A DNA stretch of 64,000 bases from Gammaproteobacteria bacterium (lineage in GTDB: Bacteria > Pseudomonadota > Gammaproteobacteria > Burkholderiales > Rhodocyclaceae), in assembly GCA_018819515.1 (NCBI GenBank), contig JAHJPX010000012.1, positions 11,826 to 75,825 of the forward strand. Reading direction: 5' to 3'. This document shows, one piece after another, positions 8,237 through 17,801 of the stretch. The translations under genes and the position numbers were made by a program. Each line of letters begins with the position of its first letter. Within the stretch, counting starts at the first letter, position 1. The notes beneath the pieces are model-generated. The model was not told where the DNA came from. It worked only from the letters and a program-made list of their open reading frames with translations, and searched no databases.

Positions 8237-10036
8237 ATGAGGATCAAACCGCTTCCCGATCTGCTCGTCAGCCAGATCGCCGCCGGCGAAGTCGTGGAGC
8301 GGCCCGCCTCGGTGCTCAAGGAACTGATCGAGAACAGCCTCGACGCCGGCGCGACGAAAATCGACGTGCAGCTCGAAGAAGGCGGCGTCAGGCTGATCCG
8401 CGTCGCCGACGACGGCAGCGGCATCGAGCCCGACGACCTGCCGCTGGCGCTGGCCCGCCATGCCACCAGCAAGATCGCCACGCTCGACGACCTCGAACGG
8501 GTCGCCAGCTACGGCTTTCGCGGCGAGGCGCTGGCCTCGGTCGCGTCGGTCGCGCGCGTCACGCTCACCAGCCGCACCGTCGCCCACCCGCATGCGTGGA
8601 AAGTCAGCCATGGCGGCACGCCGCTTCCCCCACGCGAACCAGCCGCCCTCGAACGCGGCACTGTGGTCGAGGTCGCCGACCTCTACTTCAACACCCCGGC
8701 GCGGCGCAAGTTCCTGAAGTCGGAGCACACCGAATACGCGCATTGCGACGAGGTGCTGCGGCGCATGGCGCTGGCCCGGCCCGATGTCGCCTTCACCCTG
8801 ATGCACAATCGGGCCGTCCGGCGGCGTATCGCCACGGCTGACCAGCCCGAAGGGCGCAGGACGCCACGAAGTGGCGGTCCCGAGCAAAGCGAGGGATGGG
8901 GCTCCGCCCCACACTTTTCTCGACGAGTGCGCGACCTGCTCGGCGAAGATTTCCCGCGGCACGCGCGCGACGTCGACGTCGCGGCCGGGCCGCTAAGTCT
9001 CACCGGCCTTGCCGCCCTGCCCGCCTATTCGAGGTCCTCGCGGGATGAGCAGTTCTTCTACGTCAATGGCCGCTTCGTGCGCGACAAGCTGCTCGCCCAC
9101 GCCGCGCGCGAAGCCTACGCCGACGTGCTGCACGGCGCCCGCCACCCGGCCTATGTGCTGTTCCTCACGCTCGACCCTGCCGCCGTCGACGTCAACGTAC
9201 ATCCGGCGAAAACGGAGGTGCGCTTCCGCGACTCGCGCGGCGTGCACCAGTTCGTCTTTCACGCACTGACACGCGCGTTGGCGCAGCCCATCGTGCATGC
9301 CGCCGCGCCCGCAACCGCACCGACGACGCCCGCCTTCTCGTTTCCGCGCCAGCAGTCCTTCGCCGTGGAAGAGCCGCGCACATCGACGGCCGCCTATCTC
9401 GACTTCGCCAAACAGGCGTACAGCGAACCGGCCGCGCCGGACGCTCAAACCGCGCAGCCGCTCGGCTACGCCATCGCCCAACTGCACGGCCTCTACATCC
9501 TGGCCCAGAACGAAGCCGGGCTGGTGCTGGTTGACCAGCACGCCGCGCACGAACGCATTCTCTACGAGCGCCTTAAGAACCAGGTCGAAGCCGGCCCGCC
9601 GCCGACGCAGGCGCTGCTGGTGCCTGCGGTGATCGAGGTCAGCGAGAAGGAGATGGCGACCGCCGAGGAACAGGCGGACGCGCTGGCGCAACTCGGCTTC
9701 GAGGTCTCGCACGGCGGTCCGCGACAACTGACTTTGCGCGCCGTGCCGGCGCTCCTGGCCGGTGGCGACGTCGCCGCGCTGCTGCGCGCCCTGCTCGCCG
9801 AACTGGCCGAACACCCCGCCAGCCGCGTCGTCGAAGCGCTGCGCAACGAACTGCTCGCGACCATGGCCTGCCACGGCGCCGTGCGCGGACGCCGCCAACT
9901 CTCCATTCAAGAGATGAACGCGCTGCTGCGGGAGATGGAAGCCACCGACCGCGCCGACCAGTGCAACCATGGCCGGCCGACCTGGCGGCAGGTCAGCCTC
10001 GCCGAAATAGACGCGCTGTTCATGCGAGGGAAATGA
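8237..10036 (+). CDS. mutL: DNA mismatch repair protein MutL with two repeat-derived insertions
   Basis: 599-residue mismatch-repair ATPase linking MutS recognition to downstream excision. GHKL ATPase motifs are intact: IAAGEVVERPASVLKELIEN, ENSLDAGAT, DDGSGI and GFRGEALASV; then FNTPARRKFLK and DVNVHPAKTEVRF. The C-terminal dimerization domain has QHAAHERILYE and ACHGAVRGRR. Residues ~122-129 (KVSHGGTP) look like a copy of the short repeat. Residues ~196-228 (IATADQPEGRRTPRSGGPEQ and onward) are a long in-frame composite repeat placed between two conserved segments of the transducer domain. The reading frame is unbroken, so the protein is probably made with the extra loop. Overlaps miaA by ATGA. 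Confidence 0.96.
   Translation: MRIKPLPDLLVSQIAAGEVVERPASVLKELIENSLDAGATKIDVQLEEGGVRLIRVADDGSGIEPDDLPLALARHATSKIATLDDLERVASYGFRGEALASVASVARVTLTSRTVAHPHAWKVSHGGTPLPPREPAALERGTVVEVADLYFNTPARRKFLKSEHTEYAHCDEVLRRMALARPDVAFTLMHNRAVRRRIATADQPEGRRTPRSGGPEQSEGWGSAPHFSRRVRDLLGEDFPRHARDVDVAAGPLSLTGLAALPAYSRSSRDEQFFYVNGRFVRDKLLAHAAREAYADVLHGARHPAYVLFLTLDPAAVDVNVHPAKTEVRFRDSRGVHQFVFHALTRALAQPIVHAAAPATAPTTPAFSFPRQQSFAVEEPRTSTAAYLDFAKQAYSEPAAPDAQTAQPLGYAIAQLHGLYILAQNEAGLVLVDQHAAHERILYERLKNQVEAGPPPTQALLVPAVIEVSEKEMATAEEQADALAQLGFEVSHGGPRQLTLRAVPALLAGGDVAALLRALLAELAEHPASRVVEALRNELLATMACHGAVRGRRQLSIQEMNALLREMEATDRADQCNHGRPTWRQVSLAEIDALFMRGK
8600..8624 (+). repeat. Short dispersed hairpin repeat within mutL
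   Basis: AAAGTCAGCC, then ATGGCG-GCA-CGCCGC (slightly drifted stem). Read in frame as KVSHGGTP. Confidence 0.65.
8822..8918. repeat. Composite repeat inserted in mutL
   Basis: Starts as the short repeat (CGGCGTATCGCCACGGCTGAC) but has ~75 extra bases before the terminal CACTTTT. The insert holds three hairpins: GCCC-GAA-GGGC, CGCCAC-GAA-GTGGCG and GGGGC-TCC-GCCCC. A 53-base stretch is identical to the copy at 49539. Confidence 0.9.
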
Positions 10037-10971
10037 CCCAGCCGCCCGCCATCCTGCTGATGGGCCCGACGGCCAGCGGCAAGACCTCACTGGCTTTCGA
10101 GATCGCCGACCGCTTCCCGGTCAACATCGTCAGCGTCGATTCCGCGCAGGTGTTCCGCGACATGAACATCGGCACCGCCAAGCCCGATGCCGCGACGCTG
10201 GCGCGCTACCCGCACCGGCTCATCGACCTGATCTCGCCCGAGGAAAGTTATTCGGCGGCGCGCTTCCGCAGCGATGCACTGGCCGCGATGGCAGAGATCA
10301 CCGCCACCGGCCGCGTGCCGCTGCTGGTCGGCGGCACCATGCTCTACTTCAAGGCGCTGCGCGAAGGTCTGGCCGACCTGCCCGACGCGAACCCGGAACT
10401 GCGCGCCAAGATCGACGCCGAAGCCGAACTGCTCGGCTGGCCGGCGCTGCATCAGGAACTCGCTCAGGTCGATCCCGAGACCGCCGCCCGCCTCGCCCCC
10501 ACCGACGCCCAGCGCATCCAGCGCGCGCTGGAAGTCGTGCGCCTCACGGGCAAGCCTCTAGCCTCATACTTCGCCGCCCATCAGAGCGAGCCGCTGCCGT
10601 ACCGACTGCTGCCGCTGGCGCTGCAACCTTCCGACCGCGCCGTGCTGCACGAGCGCATCGCGCAGCGCTTCGAGGAAATGCTCGACGCCGGACTGGTCAG
10701 GGAAGTGGAGGCGCTGCGCGCCAAGTACCAACTCAACGCCGACCTGCCCTCGATGCGCTGCGTCGGCTACCGCCAGACCTGGGAAGTCCTCGAAGGCCTG
10801 CTGCCCCGCGACGAACTCCGCGACCGCGGCATCTTCGCCACCCGCCAATTCGCCAAACGCCAGATCACCTGGCTGCGCTCCATGAGCGACCTCGTCACAC
10901 TCGACCCGCTGGATTCAGGCGCAACCGCGCAGGCGCTGAAAGCCGTCGAAGACTTCCTCCAGCCCGACTGA
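10033..10971 (+). CDS. miaA: tRNA dimethylallyltransferase MiaA
   Basis: 312 residues. Adds the dimethylallyl group to A37 of tRNAs reading U-initial codons. P-loop GPTASGKTSLAFEIA, DSAQVFRDMNIGTAKP, SPEESYSAARFR, VGGTMLYFKAL and the C-terminal CVGYRQTWE with ATRQFAKRQITWLR are all canonical. Starts at ATG 10033 inside the mutL stop (ATGA), the usual mutL-miaA pair. A short-repeat copy follows the stop within three bases. Confidence 0.97.
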   Translation: MTQPPAILLMGPTASGKTSLAFEIADRFPVNIVSVDSAQVFRDMNIGTAKPDAATLARYPHRLIDLISPEESYSAARFRSDALAAMAEITATGRVPLLVGGTMLYFKALREGLADLPDANPELRAKIDAEAELLGWPALHQELAQVDPETAARLAPTDAQRIQRALEVVRLTGKPLASYFAAHQSEPLPYRLLPLALQPSDRAVLHERIAQRFEEMLDAGLVREVEALRAKYQLNADLPSMRCVGYRQTWEVLEGLLPRDELRDRGIFATRQFAKRQITWLRSMSDLVTLDPLDSGATAQALKAVEDFLQPD

Positions 10972-10973
10972 TC

Positions 10974-10997
10974 GGCGTGCCGCCGCGGCTGACTTTT
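10974..10997 (-). repeat. Short dispersed hairpin repeat after miaA
   Basis: GGCGTGCCGCCGCGGCTGACTTTT; intergenic, immediately after the miaA stop. Confidence 0.8.
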
Positions 10998-11060
10998 TCG
11001 GAGTATGCCATCGCGCTACATTTCGTGAGAATATCCCGCTAGGTGACGAGGAGGATTCAC

Positions 11061-11474
11061 GTGGCTAAAGATTGGAAGGAATTTTCGGACAACGAGATTC
11101 TCAATTACAACGATGCTCAAACCGCCGAGATGTCACGGTACGACCGAATCATGCGGATGAAAACTGTTGATGCCTTGATGCAGGTACGTGCGGGCTTATT
11201 TGATGTAAAGAAGTCACTTCACATCGTAAGTGACAAGCTTGAAGCGCGGCTAAGGGAAGCAGAGAAAGTTCAACGCGCGACAGCGGAAACTCAGACCAAG
11301 GTTCAGCGCGTTACAGTTGCGCTGACTGTCGTTATTGCACTTTCAACCGTGATCTACACATGGATCACTTGGCAATCAGTTCAAGTGCAGCGTGAAGCAA
11401 ACCAAATCCAACGCGGATCACCAAGCCGTTCCTTATCGCCGTCATCTCCCACTATCCCGGCGTCCGGGAAGTAG
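11061..11474 (+). CDS. Hypothetical single-pass membrane protein with coiled coil
   Basis: 137 residues, not recognised. The GTG at 11061 is chosen because GAGGAGGA ends six bases before it; an upstream GTG at 11043 has no such site. Residues ~20-90 are charged and helical (SRYDRIMRMKTVDALMQVR, then a Lys/Glu-rich stretch), fit for a coiled coil. One hydrophobic segment (VTVALTVVIALSTVIYTWIT) lies near residues 90-110, followed by a short Ser/Pro-rich tail. Base composition is clearly lower in GC than miaA upstream, which suggests acquisition. No function is assigned. Confidence 0.55.
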   Translation: MAKDWKEFSDNEILNYNDAQTAEMSRYDRIMRMKTVDALMQVRAGLFDVKKSLHIVSDKLEARLREAEKVQRATAETQTKVQRVTVALTVVIALSTVIYTWITWQSVQVQREANQIQRGSPSRSLSPSSPTIPASGK

Positions 11475-11499
11475 CCCGGGCCGCACCCCCCATGCCCTG

Positions 11500-11757
11500 A
11501 TGCGCCAAGCCCAGTCAAACCTCAAGCGCTCCCTCAACCCCATGCCCGCCTTCGTGCGCGAAGCGCTTGAAGCGAAGGGGCTGATGGCGACCTATGAAGC
11601 GCGGCCGCCGTACCAGCGCAACGACTACCTCGGCTGGATCGCGCGGGCGAAGCTGCCGGCGACACAGCAGAAGCGGCTGGCGCAGATGCTTGACGAGCTG
11701 GCGCGGGGCGATGTGTATATGAAGATGGCGTGGTCTGGACCGCGCAAGTCGAAATGA
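11500..11757 (+). CDS. YdeI/OmpD-associated family protein (short form)
   Basis: 85 residues. The part from LNPMPAFVREALEAKGLMAT through RNDYLGWIARAKLPATQQKR to LDELARGDVYMKM matches the C-terminal helical domain of the YdeI/OmpD-associated family (pattern Y..WI..AK...T...R...M...LA.G). E. coli YdeI protects against some antimicrobial peptides; the function of short forms is unknown. The start could be ATG 11500 or ATG 11542. The stop overlaps the next gene by ATGA. A broken second copy of its first 26 codons lies at 12204-12281. Confidence 0.7.
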   Translation: MRQAQSNLKRSLNPMPAFVREALEAKGLMATYEARPPYQRNDYLGWIARAKLPATQQKRLAQMLDELARGDVYMKMAWSGPRKSK

Positions 11758-12140
11758 GATTTGTGCTCATCGTCGTGGTCGCCGCAGTCGTCAGCGCCGC
11801 CATGCTCCTGCTCGGCATCGAGTACCAGTGGCCACGCGCCTTATTCCACTGCGAAGGCTTCGGCTGTTCGGCGATGGGCGTCGTCTACTTGATCTATGCG
11901 GCAGCCATCGTCGTCGCTTTCGCCATCGGTGGCGCGGTGTTCGGCCCGAGACCGAAAGCATCTTCTGGACTACTGACAGGCGGCGTCGCTACCCTAGCCA
12001 TGTGCGCCGTCTTTGGCATCCTGTTCGTGCAGAACCAAATGCAAATCGCAGATGACTGGCGGGATTACGCAGACGTCTGCGCCAAGCACCCGAGCCTGTG
12101 TCCGGAAAAGCTGACACCCAGCCCATCGGCACTTCCGTAG
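11754..12140 (+). CDS. Hypothetical three-helix membrane protein
   Basis: 128 residues, not recognised. Starts at ATG 11754 overlapping the YdeI-like stop (ATGA). Three hydrophobic segments: residues ~2-25 (FVLIVVVAAVVSAAMLLLG), ~45-66 (VVYLIYAAAIVVAFAIGGAV) and ~78-97 (LLTGGVATLAMCAVFGILFV). Four Cys residues lie outside the helices: two before helix 2 (CEGFGCSAMG) and two at the C-terminus, possibly forming disulfides. Confidence 0.55.
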   Translation: MRFVLIVVVAAVVSAAMLLLGIEYQWPRALFHCEGFGCSAMGVVYLIYAAAIVVAFAIGGAVFGPRPKASSGLLTGGVATLAMCAVFGILFVQNQMQIADDWRDYADVCAKHPSLCPEKLTPSPSALP

Positions 12141-12203
12141 AGCCACGGAATAGTCAGAAACGCACCACGATTTCCAGATGCAGCAAGCTGAATCAAGCCT
12201 GGA

Positions 12204-12281
12204 ATGCCCCCTCAACCCACGTCCGTCTTCGCGCGCGAAACACTCGAAGCACATGGTCTGATGGCGACCTGTGAGGCGCGG
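12204..12281 (+). pseudogene. Truncated duplicate of the YdeI-like gene
   Basis: The reading frame PQPTSVFARETLEAHGLMAT parallels NPMPAFVREALEAKGLMATY of the gene at 11500, with long runs of identical bases (CTGATGGCGACCT). Similarity stops near 12281, where a diverged short repeat begins, so only the first third remains. Confidence 0.7.
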
Positions 12282-12296
12282 CAAGGCTTGGGAGCC

Positions 12297-12317
12297 TTGC
12301 CACCACGGCTGACTCTT
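12297..12317 (-). repeat. Diverged short dispersed repeat
   Basis: TTGCCACCACGGCTGACTCTT; one stem arm and the tail (one substitution) are recognisable. It abuts the YdeI remnant. Confidence 0.6.
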
Positions 12318-12339
12318 GCAGCCAGCCGGAGCAGCAGTC

Positions 12340-13371
<1,032 letters not shown>

Positions 13372-13470
13372 GTTGAGTTCCTTGGGCGGCACGGATAAAG
13401 TTGCGCCCTTACTAAGACCAATTGGCCGCAATCACCGTAAATAACGGAAAACGGCGCGATTTTACCGCAA

Positions 13471-14538
13471 ATGCCCATCGACCATCGCCTGCAAACCGCC
13501 CTCTGGATCGGCCTCGTCGTCGCGATGCTGTGGCTGGTCGCCCTGCTCGGGCCGATTCTGACACCCTTCCTGCTGGCGGGCATCCTCGCCTATATCTGCA
13601 ATCCGCTGGTCGACCGGCTGCAAGGCCTGCGGCTGCCGCGAACGCTGGCCGTGCTGACGGTGCTGTTGCTGCTGCTGGCGGTACTGGTCGGGCTTGTCGG
13701 CGTCCTGATCCCGCTGCTGACCCGCGAGGCCGGCGTCGTCGCCGCGCGCCTGCCGGACGCGCTGACGAAGGCCAATGAGCAGATCGGGCCGTGGCTGCAG
13801 ACGACTTTCGGCCTCGACCTGAAATTCGACCCGGCGTCGCTGCGCAGCCTCGCCGTCGAAAACATGGACAGCCTGCAGGGCGTCGCACAGAAGCTCTTCC
13901 AGTCGCTCAGGATCGGCGGCGTGGCCGCGGTCGGCCTGCTGGTCAACCTGACGCTGACGCCGGTGGTGATGTTCTACCTGCTGCTCGACTGGCATCCGCT
14001 GCTGGCACGGGTCGACAATGCCATCCCGCGCGCCTGGCATGCCAAGACCGTCTCGATGGCGCGCGAAGTCGATGCAGTGCTGTCGCAGTTCCTGCGCGGC
14101 CAGATACTTGTGATGCTGACGCTGGCGCTCTACTACAGCCTCGCGCTGTGGATCGTCGGGCTGCCCTCCGCCATCGCCATCGGCCTGTTCACCGGCCTGC
14201 TGGTCTTCGTGCCCTACATCGGCTTCGCCACTGGCTTCATCCTCGCGCTGCTGGTCGCGGCGCTGCAGTTCGACGGGCTCGGACCGATCATCGCCGTGCT
14301 CGCCGTGTACGGCCTTGGCCAGTTGCTGGAGAGCTTCCTGCTCACGCCCTACCTGGTCGGCGAACGCATCGGCCTGCATCCGCTGGCGGTGATCTTCGCG
14401 CTGATGGCCTTCGGCCAGTTGTTCGGTTTCTTCGGCGTGCTGCTGGCCCTGCCGGCATCGGCGGCGCTGGTTGTGGCCTTGCGCGAATTGCGCACGCTCT
14501 ATCTCGCCAGCCGCGCCTATCGCGGACCCGACGCATGA
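13471..14538 (+). CDS. AI-2E family transporter (PerM/TqsA type)
   Basis: 355-residue permease with about seven to eight helices. Typical family features: paired N-terminal helices, a soluble stretch at ~100-145, then LTLTPVVMFYLLLDWHPLLARV, FLRGQILVMLTLALYYSLAL and the C-terminal VGERIGLHPLAVIFALMAFG. Substrates of this family range from autoinducer-2 to sodium; none can be deduced here. It is divergent from purM and starts the run into hda (ATGA overlap), an order common in betaproteobacteria. Confidence 0.9.
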   Translation: MPIDHRLQTALWIGLVVAMLWLVALLGPILTPFLLAGILAYICNPLVDRLQGLRLPRTLAVLTVLLLLLAVLVGLVGVLIPLLTREAGVVAARLPDALTKANEQIGPWLQTTFGLDLKFDPASLRSLAVENMDSLQGVAQKLFQSLRIGGVAAVGLLVNLTLTPVVMFYLLLDWHPLLARVDNAIPRAWHAKTVSMAREVDAVLSQFLRGQILVMLTLALYYSLALWIVGLPSAIAIGLFTGLLVFVPYIGFATGFILALLVAALQFDGLGPIIAVLAVYGLGQLLESFLLTPYLVGERIGLHPLAVIFALMAFGQLFGFFGVLLALPASAALVVALRELRTLYLASRAYRGPDA

Positions 14539-15227
14539 CGCAACTGCTGCTGGACATCAAGCCGGAACAACCGCCGACCCTCGACAACTTCGTCGCCGGA
14601 ACCAACACGGAACTTCTGAGCCGGCTGCGCAGCCTCGCCGGCAGCCGCAGCTACGAGGCCGTCTACCTCTGGGGACCGGAAGGCTGCGGCAAGTCGCACC
14701 TGCTGGCCGCGACGGTGGCCGCGGCAACCGGCCATCGTCCGGCGGCATTTTTCGCCGGCGCCGATGTCGGCGCGGACATCGCGGCCCCGACACGCACCCT
14801 GCTGGCCATCGACGATGTGCAGCACCTCGGCGACGCCGCGCAGGTCGCGCTGTTCCGCATCTTCAACGCCGCCCGCCTCGCCGGTCTGACGCTGATCCTC
14901 GCGGGCGACGAGCCGCCAGCCCGGCTGGCGCTGCGCGAAGACCTGCGCACGCGCATCGGCCAAGCGATGATCTACGAAATGAAGCCGCTCTCCGACGAGG
15001 AAAAGTCAGCCGCGCTGGCACGCCACGCGCTGATGCGCGGCATGAAGGTCGATGCCAGCCTGGTGCGCTACCTGCTCTCGCACGGCCGCCGCGACCTGCC
15101 CTCGCTGATGGCGGTGCTCGACAGCCTCGACCAGGCCACGCTGGAACACCAGCGACCGGCGACGCTGCCGCTGCTCAAGGAAATCCTGCAACTGCAACCG
15201 GAATCCGATGAATCTCGTCCTGTTTGA
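14535..15227 (+). CDS. hda: DnaA regulatory inactivator Hda
   Basis: 230 residues, DnaA-like AAA+ domain without a DNA-binding domain. N-terminus TQLLLDIKPEQPPTLDNFV (family start, including the clamp-binding-type QL.LDI), P-loop GPEGCGKSHLL, Walker B LLAIDDVQHL and a sensor region with RIGQAMIYEMKPLSDEEK. Together with the sliding clamp it stimulates ATP hydrolysis by DnaA after initiation. Starts in the permease stop (ATGA) and overlaps the HAD gene by 20 bases. Confidence 0.94.
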   Translation: MTQLLLDIKPEQPPTLDNFVAGTNTELLSRLRSLAGSRSYEAVYLWGPEGCGKSHLLAATVAAATGHRPAAFFAGADVGADIAAPTRTLLAIDDVQHLGDAAQVALFRIFNAARLAGLTLILAGDEPPARLALREDLRTRIGQAMIYEMKPLSDEEKSAALARHALMRGMKVDASLVRYLLSHGRRDLPSLMAVLDSLDQATLEHQRPATLPLLKEILQLQPESDESRPV

Positions 15228-15873
15228 CCTCGATAACACCCTGCTGGCCGGCGACTCGGACTTCGAGTGGGCCCAGTTCCTGATCTCGAAAAACGTGCTC
15301 GACCGCGAGGTGCACGAAGCGCGCAACATCGAGTTCTACGAGCACTACAAAGCCGGCACGCTCGATATCCACGCCTTCCTCGATTTCCAGTTGGCGCCGC
15401 TGTCGCGCCATCCGCGCGAGGAACTCGACGCCTGGCACGCGGAATTCATGGCCACGCACATTCGCCCCATCATCGGCGCGCCGGCCCGCACACTGGTGCA
15501 GCGCCATCTCGACGACGGCAGCCTGTGCGCCATCGTCACCGCCACCAACAGTTTCGTCACCGGCCCGATCGCACGCGAATTCGGCATTCCGCACCTGGTC
15601 GCCACCATCCCGGCGCAGGAAAACGGTCGTTTCACCGGCAAGCCGCGCGGCACCCCGGCCTTCAAGGACGGCAAGGTCGAGCGTGTCGACGCCTGGCTGG
15701 AAGAACTGGGCTACTGGTGGGGCAGCTTCGGCGAGACCTGGTTCTACAGCGATTCGCGCAACGACCTGCCGCTGCTGTCGCGGGCCAGCCATCCGGTCGC
15801 CGTCGATCCCGACGACGCGCTGCGCGACCACGCCCGCCAGCATGGCTGGCCGATCCTGAGCTTGCACGGCTGA
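15208..15873 (+). CDS. HAD-IB family hydrolase (SerB-like phosphatase)
   Basis: 221 residues with the HAD motif I LVLFDLDNTLLAGDSDFEW, motif II VTATNSF and motif III/IV YSDSRNDLPLLSRA. The helical cap between motifs I and II matches the IB subfamily that holds phosphoserine and histidinol-phosphate phosphatases. It lies between hda and pcnB, as in many betaproteobacteria. The substrate is not determined. Confidence 0.9.
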   Translation: MNLVLFDLDNTLLAGDSDFEWAQFLISKNVLDREVHEARNIEFYEHYKAGTLDIHAFLDFQLAPLSRHPREELDAWHAEFMATHIRPIIGAPARTLVQRHLDDGSLCAIVTATNSFVTGPIAREFGIPHLVATIPAQENGRFTGKPRGTPAFKDGKVERVDAWLEELGYWWGSFGETWFYSDSRNDLPLLSRASHPVAVDPDDALRDHARQHGWPILSLHG

Positions 15874-15911
15874 TCGGTTATCATGGCCGACTTTCCCGGC
15901 ACCCTGTCCCG

Positions 15912-17273
15912 ATGATTCGCAAGCTCTTCCGCCGCGTATTCCTGCGCGGCGAGTCCGTCAAGCGCAAGGCCGAGATCATTCCGGCCTCCCGACACGGCAT
16001 CCATCGCAATCAAGTGTCCACGGGCGCGCGTCGTACTTGCGAAACGCTCCAGAAGAAGGGCTTCAAGGCCTACGTGGTCGGCGGCGCCGTGCGCGATCTG
16101 ATCGCCGGGATACCGCCCAAGGACTACGATATCGCCACCAACGCGACGCCCGACCAGGTGCGCGGCCTGTTCCGCCGCTCGCGCATCATCGGCCGCCGCT
16201 TCCAGATCGTGCATGTCATGCAGGGGCCGGAGACGCTCGAAGTATCGACCTTTCGCGCCGCCCACGACGCGGACACGGTCAAGGACGAACACGGCCGCGT
16301 GCTGCGTGACAACGTCTGGGGCAACATCGAGGAGGATGCGGCGCGGCGCGACTTCACCATGAACGCGCTGTATTACGATCCGACCGACGAAGTGGTGCTC
16401 GACTTCCACAACGGCGTACAGGACATCCAGCGCAAGACGCTGCGCATGATCGGCGACCCGCGCGCCCGCTATCGTGAAGACCCGGTGCGCATGCTGCGCG
16501 CGGTGCGCCTGGCGGCGAAACTCGACCTGCGCCTCGACCCCGTGGTGCAGGCGCCGATCCGCGACATGGCGGACCTGATCGAGAACGTGCCGACGGCACG
16601 CGTGTTCGACGAAATGCTGAAATTGCTCTTCTCCGGTCACGCAGTCGAGTGCGTCAAGCGCCTGCGCGACGACGGCCTGCATCACGGCCTGCTACCGCTG
16701 CTCGACGTAATCCTCGAACAGCCGCTGGGCGAGAAGTTCGTCATGCTCTCGCTGGCCAACACCGACGAGCGGGTGCGTGCCGACAAGTCGGTGTCACCGG
16801 GTTTCCTGTTCGCCACCCTGCTCTGGCACGAAGTGCTGGCGAGTTGGGAAGCACGCAAGAAGAACGATGCGCCGCCGGTGCCGGCCATGTTCGGCGCCAT
16901 GGACGAAGTGCTCGACCGGCAAGGTGGAAAGCTCGCCATCACCAAGCGCATCGCCGGAGACATCAAGGACATCTGGCTGTTGCAGCCGCGCTTCGAAAAG
17001 CGCGCCGGCCGCGCGCCGTTCCGGTTGATCGAGCAGCCGCGTTTCCGCGCCGCCTGGGACTTTCTGGTGCTGCGCGCGCAAAGCGGCGAGGCGCCGAAGG
17101 AACTGGCCGACTGGTGGCGCGACTTCCAGGATGCCGATCACGAAGAACGCGAGAGGATGCTGCTGCCCGATACCGACAAGAAGCGCAAGCGCCGGTCGCG
17201 CGGGCGCGGCCGCAAGGCCGCCGAGGAAAAAGTCAGTGGTGGCGACACGCCGACCGGTGACGACACACCATGA
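15912..17273 (+). CDS. pcnB: Poly(A) polymerase I PcnB
   Basis: 453 residues, usual for the bacterial enzyme that adds 3' poly(A) tails and promotes RNA decay. The catalytic head shows AYVVGGAVRDLIAGIPPKDY with DYDIATNATP (class II nucleotidyltransferase), followed by NVWGNIEEDAARRDFTMNAL and REDPVRMLRAVRLAAKLDL. The tail is basic (KKRKRRSRGRGRKAAEE), as expected for RNA binding. The extreme C-terminus KVSGGDTPTGDDTP is coded by a copy of the short repeat. Overlaps folK by ATGA. Confidence 0.95.
   Translation: MIRKLFRRVFLRGESVKRKAEIIPASRHGIHRNQVSTGARRTCETLQKKGFKAYVVGGAVRDLIAGIPPKDYDIATNATPDQVRGLFRRSRIIGRRFQIVHVMQGPETLEVSTFRAAHDADTVKDEHGRVLRDNVWGNIEEDAARRDFTMNALYYDPTDEVVLDFHNGVQDIQRKTLRMIGDPRARYREDPVRMLRAVRLAAKLDLRLDPVVQAPIRDMADLIENVPTARVFDEMLKLLFSGHAVECVKRLRDDGLHHGLLPLLDVILEQPLGEKFVMLSLANTDERVRADKSVSPGFLFATLLWHEVLASWEARKKNDAPPVPAMFGAMDEVLDRQGGKLAITKRIAGDIKDIWLLQPRFEKRAGRAPFRLIEQPRFRAAWDFLVLRAQSGEAPKELADWWRDFQDADHEERERMLLPDTDKKRKRRSRGRGRKAAEEKVSGGDTPTGDDTP
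17227..17253 (+). repeat. Short dispersed hairpin repeat at the 3' end of pcnB
   Basis: AAAAAGTCAGTGGTGGCGACACGCC: tail AGTCAG and stem GTGGCG-ACA-CGCCGA, in frame as KVSGGDTP. Confidence 0.7.
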
Positions 17274-17755
17274 TCCGCGCCTATGTGGCGCTGGGATCCA
17301 ATCTCGGCAATCCGGTGCAGACCGTCGAGGACGCAATCGAAGCGATGGCGGCGCTGCACGGCTCGCTGCTGAAGGCGATGTCCTCGCTCTACCGCACCGC
17401 GCCCGTGGGACTGAAACACCAGCCCGACTTCATCAACGCCGTCGTCGCCCTCGACACGCGGCTTTCGCCACGCGACCTGCTCGACGAGCTGTTTGCGCTG
17501 GAAGCGCATTTCGGCCGCGAGCGCAGCGTGAAGAACGCGCCGCGCACGCTCGACCTCGACCTGCTGCTGCATGGCGAGACGGTGCACGACGATCCGGAAC
17601 TGACGCTGCCGCACCCGCGCATGCACGAACGCGCCTTCGTGCTGGCGCCGCTGGCGGAAATCGCGCCGGATCTGGTCATTCCCGGGCATGGACCGGTCGC
17701 CGGGTTGCTGGCCGCCTGCGCCGGCCAGCGCATCCACGCGTTGACACGAAGCTGA
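17270..17755 (+). CDS. folK: 2-amino-4-hydroxy-6-hydroxymethyldihydropteridine pyrophosphokinase FolK
   Basis: 161 residues. Transfers pyrophosphate from ATP to hydroxymethyldihydropterin in folate synthesis. Motifs: AYVALGSNLGNPVQTV, SSLYRTAPVG, QPDFINAVVALDT, and the signature RTLDLDLLLHGETV followed by LPHPRMHERAFVLAPLAEI. Starts in the pcnB stop (ATGA), which is the normal order. Confidence 0.96.
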   Translation: MIRAYVALGSNLGNPVQTVEDAIEAMAALHGSLLKAMSSLYRTAPVGLKHQPDFINAVVALDTRLSPRDLLDELFALEAHFGRERSVKNAPRTLDLDLLLHGETVHDDPELTLPHPRMHERAFVLAPLAEIAPDLVIPGHGPVAGLLAACAGQRIHALTRS

Positions 17756-17801
17756 ACTCCTCACGGTATAGTTCGCCGGCCGAGATTCCCGGAGCTTTGC
17801 C

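Noticed and set aside
8237..10036. mutL as a pseudogene because of the insertion
   Set aside because: The frame is open throughout and all ATPase and C-terminal motifs are intact.
15001..15026. Repeat-like AAAAGTCAGCCG...ACGCCAC within hda
   Set aside because: The stem is not intact, and the residues KSAALARHA match the conserved DnaA/Hda pattern, so chance similarity is likely.
17741..17772. panB promoter TTGACA...TATAGT
   Set aside because: Spacing of 20 bases is too long for confidence; mentioned only in the panB entry.
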